A program made the position numbers and the translations under genes. From contig JARLGR010000258.1 in NCBI GenBank assembly GCA_031292665.1, forward strand, positions 1-33,015: DNA of 33,015 nucleotides. Reading direction: 5' to 3'. The DNA comes from Mycobacterium sp. (lineage in GTDB: Bacteria > Actinomycetota > Actinomycetes > Mycobacteriales > Mycobacteriaceae). Positions 14,117 through 21,245 of the stretch are shown here, piece after piece. Under the pieces are notes generated by a model. The model searched no databases. It had not been told where the DNA came from and worked only from the letters and a program-made list of their open reading frames with translations. Each line of letters starts with the position of its first letter. The first letter of the stretch is position 1.

Positions 14117-16267
14117 TCACGTCCCCCCTCCGCCAAGGCTGCGAGGATCGACGGTTCCGCGTGAGTTCCAGACGGTTCGGCCGTTCGGGGTCTGAACGAT
14201 GTAATCCTTGTCCACCGCCCGTTTGACGGCGCGGGCGTTTTCCTTGGACTCGGTTCCGCCGGAGTGCCACCCCAGCGCCGCGTACAGGTCGCCCACCTTC
14301 AACGGAGCATCGGACTCCCACACCGCCACCGCGACCTGACGGGCCTTCACGTCGGACTTGGCCTGAACCCGCGTTGTCCCGCTGTTGGTGCAGAACAGCG
14401 TGTTGGTGTCTGCCTCCCAGTTGATCTCAGTGCTCGGCAAGTCCACATCTCGGCCGATTGCGGACAGGTACCGCAGGTTGCTCGGGGCCTTCTCGCCGAG
14501 GTTTCCCGCGTGCGTATAGCTGAGCAGCACATCGGGATTACCCATCATGGCGCTGGTGCCACGACTGCGTTCGTTGGCGTGTCCGGTGTGATGCACCACC
14601 ACCACCAGCTTCAGGCCAGCTTCCCGCGCGATGTGTTCAAGACGCAGCCACCACTTGTTGAACTCGGTGCTGCTGTTCTCGTCGTCCCGGTACAGCTTCG
14701 ACAGCGGGTCGATGATCCACGCCTGGATGTCGTTGTCCTTGAGCCACTTCAGGGTCCACGCCACGACCGAGTCGTTGTTGAAGTCCAGCGAGAGATTTCC
14801 GCGCACCGACAGCGGGAAGCATTTCCCTAACGCCTCATCGGGCATACCCTGCTTGCGGTACCAGCCAAGCAACGTGTTCTGGCTGACCTCCATGTTCCAG
14901 TGCGCGATATTGCCGACGGACTTGACGCGGAATCGCCGGAGGAACGGGTCTCCGGTAGCCAACGATTGCACGAGGTTCGTGACCAGGGTGGTCTTGCCAA
15001 TCTTGAACTGCGCGTTGACCTGACAAATCGCGCCGTCAGGAAACACGTCCTCCACCACGTACACCATTGCGGTGTCGACGTTCTGGAGCTGGTCCGCGAG
15101 ACTGCCCTGTTCGGGCGGTGCGTTCCAGCCTGCTGCCTGACGACGACGGCGAGCCTCTTCTACCGTGTTTTGTCGCCGAACTTCCTTCTGAACGTCCGAC
15201 TCGGAGGGTTGAGTGGGATCACCACCGCCCTCGGATGAGACAGCTGCGGTCCAATCGTCGCTCTGCCACGCCTCGTAAAGGTCGTCTTCGTCGGTATCGC
15301 GTACCTGGCCTACGGCGTAGGCCACCAGCCGGCAAAACTCATGTTCGTCGATCTGTTTGCCGCGATCCTGGTAAGCGTTCTCAGCGGCGGATCTGATGAG
15401 CTCCACTGCATTGTCCCACCCGAACCTGCGGCCCTTCGCCTCCCGCGCCGCCCAACACAGCGCGTCTCGGGTGGCGTTGCGGGTGCTCTCAGACTCCGGT
15501 GACTCGACGGTCTTCCCGATGATCCACAACACCGCTTCAGGCTGCGGGCCGCTGTCGTAAACCTGGCCGAACTCGGCAACCTCCGGGTCTGTGGCTTCAG
15601 CCCCTCCCGCCATGGTTGCTCTCGCCGGTAGACCGTCCAGGTAGCTCTGCGGCAGCAGCGGAATCGTGTCGACTGACGGCAGAATGCCGAACTTGCTTCG
15701 CTTCCCGTTCGGCAGGATCAGCCGGTACGGCTTGCCGATGTGATGCCAACTCGGCGGTGCCGCCATGTAGCGATGATGGTGATCAAGGAACTCCACGCCG
15801 CTATTGTGTGTCTCCTTCGGGTAGAAGCCGACCGGCACACGGTATAGACGGATGCCGGATACGCCGTCGCCCCGCGCGGTCACCCGATACGTGGGCGGCA
15901 GCGGGCCGAACTGCGCTTCCCAGTCCGCTAGTGTCTGCTCGCCGTTCTTGCCGTCGTAAGCGTCCACGTCGATGCCGAGCACGCCTTCGGGGAGACGCTC
16001 CGCCAGCGCCAGGATGCCCGGTGTACCCTCCCGGCGTAAGTTCGCGTCGGCCGCGAGGTCTTCCCAGAGGTCCGGTGCGGCGTCCGCGCCGTGGATACCG
16101 TGCAGGCCCTTGGCCCACGGAAGCTTGAATCGTCCACGGTCTTCTCTGCCGATGGGTATCGGGCCGGTCCAGCCATTGAGCCCATTGTCGTAGGCCTGTT
16201 GGAGCCAGTCTTCAACCGAAAGACTCTGGGCGACATCGTGATCGACGTCGGGTAACATGCGTGGCAT
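14117..16267 (-). CDS. Primase-polymerase / RecA-fold helicase replication protein
   Basis: 716 aa; ATG 16267 follows GGAG. The N-terminal prim-pol domain (about 20-200) has the D-x-D metal pair D100/D102 (LGIDVDAYDG) and a histidine cluster at 163-176 (DHHHRYMAAPPSWHH). A linker follows. The AAA/RecA-like helicase (AAA_25 type) has Walker A AQFKIGKTT at 419-427, Walker B WIIDPL at 517-522 and sensor VVVHHTGH at 556-563. A C-terminal winged-helix segment lies at 640-705. This fusion is typical of satellite and plasmid replication proteins that prime and unwind their own origin. The iteron cluster lies directly after its stop. It should replicate the excised island independently of host DnaA. 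Confidence 0.88.
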   Translation of the reverse strand: MPRMLPDVDHDVAQSLSVEDWLQQAYDNGLNGWTGPIPIGREDRGRFKLPWAKGLHGIHGADAAPDLWEDLAADANLRREGTPGILALAERLPEGVLGIDVDAYDGKNGEQTLADWEAQFGPLPPTYRVTARGDGVSGIRLYRVPVGFYPKETHNSGVEFLDHHHRYMAAPPSWHHIGKPYRLILPNGKRSKFGILPSVDTIPLLPQSYLDGLPARATMAGGAEATDPEVAEFGQVYDSGPQPEAVLWIIGKTVESPESESTRNATRDALCWAAREAKGRRFGWDNAVELIRSAAENAYQDRGKQIDEHEFCRLVAYAVGQVRDTDEDDLYEAWQSDDWTAAVSSEGGGDPTQPSESDVQKEVRRQNTVEEARRRRQAAGWNAPPEQGSLADQLQNVDTAMVYVVEDVFPDGAICQVNAQFKIGKTTLVTNLVQSLATGDPFLRRFRVKSVGNIAHWNMEVSQNTLLGWYRKQGMPDEALGKCFPLSVRGNLSLDFNNDSVVAWTLKWLKDNDIQAWIIDPLSKLYRDDENSSTEFNKWWLRLEHIAREAGLKLVVVVHHTGHANERSRGTSAMMGNPDVLLSYTHAGNLGEKAPSNLRYLSAIGRDVDLPSTEINWEADTNTLFCTNSGTTRVQAKSDVKARQVAVAVWESDAPLKVGDLYAALGWHSGGTESKENARAVKRAVDKDYIVQTPNGRTVWNSRGTVDPRSLGGGGT

Positions 16268-16277
16268 TTCATCTCCG

Positions 16278-16321
16278 AACAGGTCTCCCGTTGTGTCCGC
16301 AAAACATTCGGGAGACCTGTT
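16278..16321. promoter_or_regulatory. 13-bp perfect inverted repeat before the primase-helicase gene
   Basis: AACAGGTCTCCCG at 16278-16290 is repeated inverted as CGGGAGACCTGTT at 16309-16321, with an 18-bp loop. It fills the 56-bp gap between the upstream gene's stop (16324) and the primase start (16267). It could be an operator, an RNA hairpin controlling translation, or an attenuator. It has no U-tract, so a simple terminator is less likely. Confidence 0.55.
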
Positions 16322-16323
16322 TC

Positions 16324-16944
16324 CTATTCAGTAGTGGACGGTGGCTCGCGCTGGTCAATCCAGTCGTGGTCAGGACCGATGTAGTCATCGTTGAAGCCCG
16401 CGCCGCTCGTGATGTGTTCCAGGCACGGCAGGCAGGTGATGAAAACGCAGATGTATTCGCCGCGTTTGACGGATAAAGTTTCAACGGGATAGACCGCGTT
16501 CATGCCCTCGACCCTGAGGCCACAATGCCGGTTGACTCGGGTGTGGCAGCGGAAATATCCGTTACCGGTCAGCAGGTCCTCTTCGACTTCCCCTAGCTGC
16601 TCAATGCTTCTGAGAGCTGTGATGAAAGCCGGGCTGCCTTCGTAGGTCATCGCGAACAGGGTGGCCTCTGCTTCTGGGCAGATGTAGTCGGTCACCAACC
16701 GATGCCCGGCCGCGTCCCACGCCTTGATGTGCTCTTTGACCACGTGTCCCGCTAGCCGTTGCAGTACAGGGTTGTTGTCATGTGGGAGTTCCAGACACAG
16801 AGCGTCGCTCATCTGCTCGGCCATGGCGGTGATTAGCTCTTCCTCCCAGGGCATCACCGGGGCTACGCCAGCGCGCGAGTAATCCTGGTTGAGGGTCTGC
16901 CAAAAATGGCGGTCGTACGGCTTGCCCTCGTTATCGTCGGTCAC
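16324..16944 (-). CDS. Hypothetical satellite protein, 206 aa
   Basis: GTG 16944 has GAGAGGAA about 8 bases upstream and is preferred to ATG 16980, which lacks a site. Soluble protein; the C-terminal half contains several cysteines (YFRCHTRVNRHC, then YICVFITCLPCLEH), possibly a metal site. The N-terminal half has a helical segment with MPWEEELITAMAEQMSDAL. I do not recognise a family. It lies between the excisionase-like gene (46-base gap) and the primase-helicase on the same strand, so it is probably an early/replication-module gene. Confidence 0.65.
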   Translation of the reverse strand: MTDDNEGKPYDRHFWQTLNQDYSRAGVAPVMPWEEELITAMAEQMSDALCLELPHDNNPVLQRLAGHVVKEHIKAWDAAGHRLVTDYICPEAEATLFAMTYEGSPAFITALRSIEQLGEVEEDLLTGNGYFRCHTRVNRHCGLRVEGMNAVYPVETLSVKRGEYICVFITCLPCLEHITSGAGFNDDYIGPDHDWIDQREPPSTTE

Positions 16945-16990
16945 GTGGTCATTCCTCTCAATTCCGCTCCTGCCCAGCATCTGCCGGGCA

Positions 16991-17203
16991 TTACAGCGCT
17001 TCGATCAGCGCGTCTAGTTGGCTCCGATGCCAATACACCTTCCGGCCCGCGCGCTTTGGCTCACCGAGCTTCTTGGTGCGCCGGTGATGGTGGTCGATTG
17101 TGGACCTGCTGGCGTCGTCCAGGCCCTTGCTGCGCAGATAGGCGGCAGCCTCGTTGTAGCCGTAGAACGTACGCGTGTCCAGTTGTATTACGCTGCGCGA
17201 CAT
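16991..17203 (-). CDS. AlpA/excisionase-like helix-turn-helix protein
   Basis: 70 aa. FYGYNEAAAYLRSKGLDDASRSTID forms the first part and RAGRKVYWHRSQLDALIEAL the second; this is the MerR-like HTH_17 fold of excisionases and AlpA regulators, with the typical wing residue pattern (GRKVYW) and C-terminal helix. GAGAGGAAA precedes the ATG. It is the first gene of the long minus-strand transcript and sits behind a promoter with TATGAT. A role as transcriptional activator, directionality factor for the integrase, or both, fits the family. Confidence 0.8.
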   Translation of the reverse strand: MSRSVIQLDTRTFYGYNEAAAYLRSKGLDDASRSTIDHHHRRTKKLGEPKRAGRKVYWHRSQLDALIEAL

Positions 17204-17230
17204 GGGGTTTCCTCTCTCGGAGAACCCTCC

Positions 17231-17324
17231 ATCATACCCCGCGCCAGGCCGGATGTCGCTGGTTCGGGCCGCGAAAAACCTTGCCGCCCAGGGCGACTCG
17301 CGCCAGCCCCGCGCGGGGTAGGAT
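17231..17324. promoter_or_regulatory. Divergent promoter pair sharing a 14-bp element
   Basis: On the minus strand GCGCGGGGTATGAT (17244-17231) contains a TATGAT -10, with GCGACA 17 bases upstream as a weak -35. On the plus strand GCGCGGGGTAGGAT (17311-17324) contains TAGGAT. The two 14-mers differ at one base and face apart, driving the replication arm and the capsid arm. Shared sequence suggests common control. Confidence 0.5.
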
Positions 17325-17417
17325 CCGTTCCACGGGCATGGTCGTAGTCCTGTAAGTTCCCCGAGGTCACCTGGCCGAAGTCCCTAGTCGGGACGGGCGC
17401 AGTCAGCACCGCCGTTG

Positions 17418-17457
17418 CCTTGCGGGTCGCGCCCCTCAGTCCCCGTGGCCCGCAAGG
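17418..17457 (+). promoter_or_regulatory. 9-bp stem-loop in the capsid leader
   Basis: CCTTGCGGG (17418-17426) and CCCGCAAGG (17449-17457) are perfectly complementary with a 22-base loop, about 40 bases before the capsid start. It may be a transcript hairpin or a protein-binding site. No U-tract follows. Confidence 0.4.
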
Positions 17458-17497
17458 TTCGACGGTCCCAACAGCGAACGGCCTACGGAGACTACAA

Positions 17498-18671
17498 ATG
17501 ACCATCACCACACATCCCCGATCCAATCCGATTGACTTGCAGTCGCTCTTGCGTCTGCCTCCCTATGGCGCCGAAGGCGGTTACCAGACCGAGGGCGACA
17601 TCCTCGTCAACGTGACCGCTGACGGCGTAGACCTCAACGTGATTTGGGCCGAAGTCGCCGCCGTGGTCAAGGCCTGGAACGCCGAGCGGTCGGCCTTGAC
17701 GAACCTGCTTACGTTTTCGACCACCAACACCGCCGACGCCATCCCCCAGAGTCGCAGTGCCGACAGCTTCGAGGAAGCCTCCGAGTTCGGTGAGCCGGAA
17801 GCCATGAAGCCGCCCAGCGATTACCACCTCATGGGGTACGACTTCCGGGACTACGACAAGGCCAGCCGCTGGACTCGCTTCTTCCTGCGAGACAGCACCG
17901 CCGAGCAGGTCCGCGCGGTCGCCAACTACGCGCTAGAGGCTGACAACCGACTGACCACCGGCACGATCCTGCAGCGGCTGTTCGATCCCACGATGGGTGA
18001 GAATAGCTTCGGCGCTTCGGTTTACGGCCTGTACAACGCCGACGCGATGCAGCCCCCGGCATATCTGGGGAGAGAGTTCGCTACGGCGCACCAGCACTAC
18101 CTCGTATCCGAAAGTGCCGTAATCGACTCCGGTGACCTCGAATCCGCCGTTCGCAAGGTAACCGAGCACGGCTATGGCACCGACGCCAATTCGCGTCTGC
18201 TGACCCTGATGAACCCCGCGCAGGCAGAAGTGGTGTCAACGTTCAAGGCCGGTGTCGAGAACGCGGCGGGCGTCATCGCCAAACACGACTACATCCCCGG
18301 CGCGGGCGCCCCCGCCTACCTTCAGCCCGACAACATCGTCGGCCAGGTCGCGCCGGAGTCCTACAACGGCCTTCAGGTGCAAGGCTCGTATGGCAACACG
18401 TGGATCATCCAATCTGACTTCATCCCCGAGGACTACTTCGCCGTCGTCGCAACTTATGGCCCGAACTCACAGGACAACGTCATCGGGTTCCGCGAACACG
18501 TTCAGCCCCAGTACCGAGGATTTCCGAACCATTCCCGGGGCGGGCACCTACCCGATTTACGACGCGTTCTTCACGCGTGCCTTCGGTGTGGGCGTGCGTC
18601 GTCGTGGCCAGGCATGCGTAACGCAAATCAAGGCCAGTGGTTCCTATGACATTCCGGTGATCCCAAAGTGA
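17498..18671 (+). pseudogene. Phage major capsid protein with a +1 frameshift near its end
   Basis: ATG 17498 with GGAG upstream; the longer ORF from 17420 lacks support. The protein matches, from recall, an actinophage major capsid family: IDLQSLLRLPPYGAEGGYQTEGD at the start, a FEEASEFGEPEA region, LMNPAQAEV, YNGLQVQGSYGN, and FREHVQPQYRG near residue 340. The frame then shifts. The family-like continuation RTIPGAGTYP, then RAFGVGVRRRG and a VTQIKASGSYD end, lies in the +1 frame and stops at TGA 18669-18671. Skipping one C at 18524/18525 (TTT-C-CGA) restores a 390-aa protein. In the original frame it ends at 18649 with a foreign tail. Most likely a one-base insertion or sequencing error; TTT-C is also a known type of +1 slip site. 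The full-length capsid should form the head shell. Confidence 0.75.
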
Positions 18672-18832
18672 TCCCGCTTGACCCGAACGCCGATGTTGGT
18701 GCGTCCGAGTTCAGTTGGGGCGACGGTCTGACGCCGAGGGGTCTGGAGAATGCTCCACCGTCCGAGGGTGGCATGTACAAGGGCCAGTCGCCGAAAAGCG
18801 AGCCTCAGGTGAGTGTGTCGCGTCGGGTGTAG
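18668..18832 (+). CDS. 54-aa ORF coupled to the capsid gene
   Basis: GTG 18668 overlaps the frame-corrected capsid stop by GTGA. The peptide (IPLDPNADVGASEF, then SPKSEPQVSVSRRV) is hydrophilic and Pro/Ser/Gly-rich and ends at TAG 18830-18832. No family is recognised. Position directly behind a capsid gene fits a head-completion or decoration peptide, or a residual start of a lost head gene. The overlap is with the +1 frame, which supports that frame as the real capsid end. Confidence 0.5.
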   Translation: MIPLDPNADVGASEFSWGDGLTPRGLENAPPSEGGMYKGQSPKSEPQVSVSRRV

Positions 18833-18850
18833 GACGTGCCTCGCGGAGGA

Positions 18851-19102
18851 TCAGTCAGTCTCTAGATGCTGGAGCTGAACGTAGAAGTCTGTCTGCCTTT
18901 CCGTCACTGGCTCTATCTCGGTAACCACACTGATGAGCAGATTGCCTTTCGGCGGGAGCACTGACATCGCCTTTGCGGTCTCGTATATGACTTGCGGACT
19001 CAGTTGAAGCTTCTCTGCGAGTTGTCCACCGCTGACCGGGAAGGCCTCTTCGTACTCTTGCATCGCCTCAAGGATGGCCTGTTCGGTGTCTCGTTCGCTC
19101 AT
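18851..19102 (-). CDS. Small winged-helix-like protein, 83 aa
   Basis: Starts ERDTEQAILEAMQEYEEAF, followed by a helix-turn-helix-like SGGQLAEKLQLSPQVIYETAKAM and a short beta part. This suggests a small DNA-binding regulator, without family assignment. Its ATG overlaps the upstream gene's stop (ATGA). Last gene of the minus-strand cluster 18851-20093, converging on the capsid arm. Confidence 0.55.
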   Translation of the reverse strand: MSERDTEQAILEAMQEYEEAFPVSGGQLAEKLQLSPQVIYETAKAMSVLPPKGNLLISVVTEIEPVTERQTDFYVQLQHLETD

Positions 19103-19362
19103 GGGTTCCAGGTTATGTCGTCTGCAAGGAGTGCTAGTTCAAGCCGTACCAGCACTATGGCTTGCTGCACCGCCGGGTCGTCGGAGTCCAAGACCTCGGT
19201 ACGGATCGCTTCGCGCTCTATGTCGTCCACAGTGTCTTGGACGTGTCGAGTGCGGCTTTGGTTCCAGTCTGATGCAGCCGAGACGGGGAGCGCTGTGAAG
19301 TTGTCAAGGATCGAGAAAGCTAGTGCCAGTCGCGGAATCGAACCGCGATTCGGGCAGCACAA
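19099..19362 (-). CDS. Hypothetical protein, start uncertain
   Basis: The C-terminal part (TRHVQDTVDDIEREAIRTEVL, then VQQAIVLVRLELALLADDI) is helical and acidic and overlaps the next gene by ATGA, so it is likely coding. The TTG at 19362 is doubtful: the first ~13 codons are the 3' half of a tRNA-like sequence (RGSIPR is the usual translation of a T-loop). No good ATG or GTG exists in frame downstream, so CTG 19332 or the TTG are the remaining choices. Function unknown. Confidence 0.45.
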   Translation of the reverse strand: MCCPNRGSIPRLALAFSILDNFTALPVSAASDWNQSRTRHVQDTVDDIEREAIRTEVLDSDDPAVQQAIVLVRLELALLADDITWNP

Positions 19363-19382
19363 GGCCCGACGACCGTCCTGGC
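19321..19382 (-). tRNA. tRNA-like sequence without a D-arm (possible pseudo-tRNA)
   Basis: On the minus strand GCCAG pairs with CTGGC as an acceptor end, CGGGC/GCCCG encloses a CTTGTGCT loop, and CGCGG/CCGCG encloses a perfect T-loop TTCGATT. The discriminator A is followed by CTA, one base from CCA. Only 6 bases stand where the D-arm should be. It may be a decayed phage tRNA, an old attachment-site scrap or a tRNA mimic. Confidence 0.35.
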
Positions 19383-19390
19383 GTTCGTGG

Positions 19391-19711
19391 TTACAGTTCG
19401 GCGGGAAACTTCCGAATAAGCATCGGATTCGGCCCGCCTGGTTCCACCTGTCGACTCAGTGCTGCCGCCTGTATCAGGAATGCACCAAGACGTTCTGCGT
19501 CATACGCCGCCATGAAGAGGGTGTGCTGGGCTTCAGTCCCGACGTTGAGGACAACAGTGGGCTCCTGGTCGTCATTGAAGTCCAGGACGTCAACCTCAAC
19601 ACCAACGTCACGGGATTGGCCGCGAGACGAGAGACAGCTCGCGTCGATTCTGCGGTCATGGCCGTCTCCCCACAGGTAAACCGTGAGCTCGCTTGATGTG
19701 CCGCTAGACAT
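19391..19711 (-). CDS. Hypothetical island protein, 106 aa
   Basis: Central beta-rich segment (VGVEVDVLDFNDDQEPTVVLNVG) followed by a C-terminal helix (AAYDAERLGAFLIQAAAL). The last third resembles the end of the upstream gene product (LLERDEAQQLADLLKKAAKK), suggesting a diverged tandem duplicate. ATG 19711 overlaps the preceding gene's stop by 8 bases. No known family; likely an accessory gene of the satellite. Confidence 0.55.
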   Translation of the reverse strand: MSSGTSSELTVYLWGDGHDRRIDASCLSSRGQSRDVGVEVDVLDFNDDQEPTVVLNVGTEAQHTLFMAAYDAERLGAFLIQAAALSRQVEPGGPNPMLIRKFPAEL

Positions 19712-20093
19712 CCCGCGCCACCTTCTTTGCGGCCTTCTTCAGAAGGTCAGCCAGCTGTTGCGCTTCGTCTCGTTCAAGAAGGACATTGACAAGCCGGGTT
19801 CCAGTTGTGCCGTTAATGCCTAGAAGCACGTGTTCGGCGTAGATGTTGGGGTGAAGGTCGCGCGGCCCGATGGGGAGGTGCCCGTGGTAGCCGCATACCC
19901 CCACAGACACGCTGAAGTAGTCGTCGTGGAACTCCCACGCAGGAGGATTCAACCGGTAGTACGAAAGCTCGGCTACATCAAGACGGTTGACACCAAGAGC
20001 CACGTCCTCGGGGTTCTCCCGCACTTTGGCCCACTCGTCATATGCGGCTTGATCTTCGTCCGCGGGTGGTGGTGTGACGTTGTCGATAGACAC
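19704..20093 (-). CDS. Hypothetical island protein, 129 aa
   Basis: GTG 20093 has AAAGGGA about 6 bases upstream. The acidic N-terminus (ADEDQAAYDEWAKVRENPEDV) is followed by a Tyr/His-rich centre (FHDDYFSVSVGVCGYHGHLP) and a charged C-terminal helix. It is the first gene of a four-gene overlapping minus-strand cluster. No family recognised. Confidence 0.6.
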   Translation of the reverse strand: MSIDNVTPPPADEDQAAYDEWAKVRENPEDVALGVNRLDVAELSYYRLNPPAWEFHDDYFSVSVGVCGYHGHLPIGPRDLHPNIYAEHVLLGINGTTGTRLVNVLLERDEAQQLADLLKKAAKKVARDV

Positions 20094-20587
20094 TGCTATC
20101 CCTTTCGGGGTCGAAACACGGCACTGTTCACCGGGTGGTGAAAGTGGACCGCGTTCTCGCCCGAGCCTCGCCTTGCAGTAAGCCGCGTCTCCGCCTGCCC
20201 TCCCTAGGGGACAGCCCGTACGCGCGCTCCCGGAGGGGCTTGACGTAACGCCGTGTCATTTACATCCCCCGCGCCCTCTGGGGGCTACACGTGAAATGCG
20301 GGCTCTGACAATGCCCTGGTGCCGAGTCACCGGCACGGATTGGAGAGTACATCCGGGACAGCCAGCTGTCATCCCTTCGACAGTGTCGGCCATTCAACTC
20401 GTCCCGCTTCGACTGACCACGTCCACACGGCGTCCACAAACTTCACTGACTAGCACGAACTGGACCGATGGTCGTTCGAGCGCCGGATAGACCTGCCCAA
20501 CCGCTTCTGCCCTACTAGGCCTAGGTGATTAGAGCTTCTAATGGATCGCACGGGTGCGTTGCAGAGTCTGATATCGAATTCGACCGT
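20094..20587. promoter_or_regulatory. Right end of the island with arm-type repeats
   Basis: No supported gene in about 490 bp. CGTCCACA occurs at 20420-20427 and 20431-20438, in the same orientation as the copies near the left end and about 150 bp inside the right attachment site. CCCCC and GGGGG arms around 20270-20285 could form a weak hairpin. The promoter of the minus-strand cluster should lie near 20100-20150. Confidence 0.5.
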
Positions 20588-20636
20588 CGGACTTTTAATC
20601 CGCAGGTCCCAGGTTCGAGCCCTGGTGGGGGCACCA
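20588..20636 (+). repeat. Right attachment site (orphan 3' half of tRNA-Lys)
   Basis: 49 bp from the anticodon arm to the CCA end of tRNA-Lys, with no 5' half before it (preceding bases differ from a tRNA). The T-stem reads CCAGG/CCTGG instead of CTAGG/CCTAG in the intact gene. It most likely preserves the host's original 3' half displaced by integration. Confidence 0.9.
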
Positions 20637-20762
20637 GTAGGCCCAGCTGCGCGGCGCCTTGCGTCGCACTTCAGCCCAGCCCGTCGCGGTTGATAGGTTC
20701 TTGGTGAAATTCGCCACAGAACACGGAATCTCACGGTTCCGCGAACGACAGGAGCCGCTGAC

Positions 20763-21230
20763 GTGACGAGCACCGACAACGAGGCGCAGCAGCTCGAATT
20801 CGTCAATTCAGCGATCGCCGCGACGGTCCCGGCAGCGCACGCCATGGGCGTCCGAGCCGTCGAGGTCCGCCGCGGGTTCGCCGCCACCACAGCCCCAATT
20901 TCAGGTAATGGCAACCACTTTGGCGTGATGTACGCCGGCGTGCTGTTCACGGTCGCGGAGGTGCTAGGCGGCCTCCTCGCCGTCGGCGCGTTCGACGCGT
21001 CCCAGTTCTATCCACTGGTCAAGGACATGTCCATCCAGTACAAGGCTCCGGCGAAATCCGATGTCCGGGCCGAAGCGGCGCTCAGCGACGACGACATCGC
21101 ACGGGTCACGGCCGAAGCCGCGGAGCGCGGCAAGTCCGAATACCTCGTCGAAGCGGTGGTCACCGACGCCGACGGGACGGTCGTCGCGACCACCCGGGCA
21201 ACCTGCCAGCTCCGCCGCCTCGGGAAATGA
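20763..21230 (+). CDS. Hotdog-fold thioesterase-like protein (DUF4442/YiiD type)
   Basis: 155 aa from GTG 20763 with AGGAG upstream. It shows the single-domain hotdog pattern: N-terminal helix, PISGNGNHFGVMYAGVLFTVAEVLGG as the central helix region, SIQYKAPAKSDV, and a C-terminal strand with VVTDADGTVVATTRATCQLR. This is close to PaaI/YiiD-like acyl-CoA thioesterases. The substrate is not predictable. First chromosomal gene after the island; it converges on the CDF transporter gene with 15 bases between stops. Confidence 0.75.
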   Translation: MTSTDNEAQQLEFVNSAIAATVPAAHAMGVRAVEVRRGFAATTAPISGNGNHFGVMYAGVLFTVAEVLGGLLAVGAFDASQFYPLVKDMSIQYKAPAKSDVRAEAALSDDDIARVTAEAAERGKSEYLVEAVVTDADGTVVATTRATCQLRRLGK

Positions 21231-21245
21231 ACTGCCGGCGGCCCG

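Larger units (their letters stand above)
7083..20636. mobile_element. Phage-satellite-like integrative element in tRNA-Lys
   Basis: The ~13.5 kb unit is bounded by direct repeats of the tRNA-Lys 3' half. It contains a tyrosine integrase, a serine recombinase, an excisionase-like HTH, a primase-polymerase/helicase with an iteron-rich non-coding region, an HGG zinc protein, one major capsid gene and a HindIII-type restriction-modification pair. Portal, large terminase, protease and tail genes are absent, so it cannot make a virion alone. The content resembles phiRv1/phiRv2-type remnants and phage-inducible islands. Mobility depends on the integrase, which looks intact. Confidence 0.85.

Noticed and set aside
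20270..20300. CCCCC...GGGGG hairpin as a terminator
   Set aside because: Short arms, no U-tract and no gene ending nearby on the right strand.
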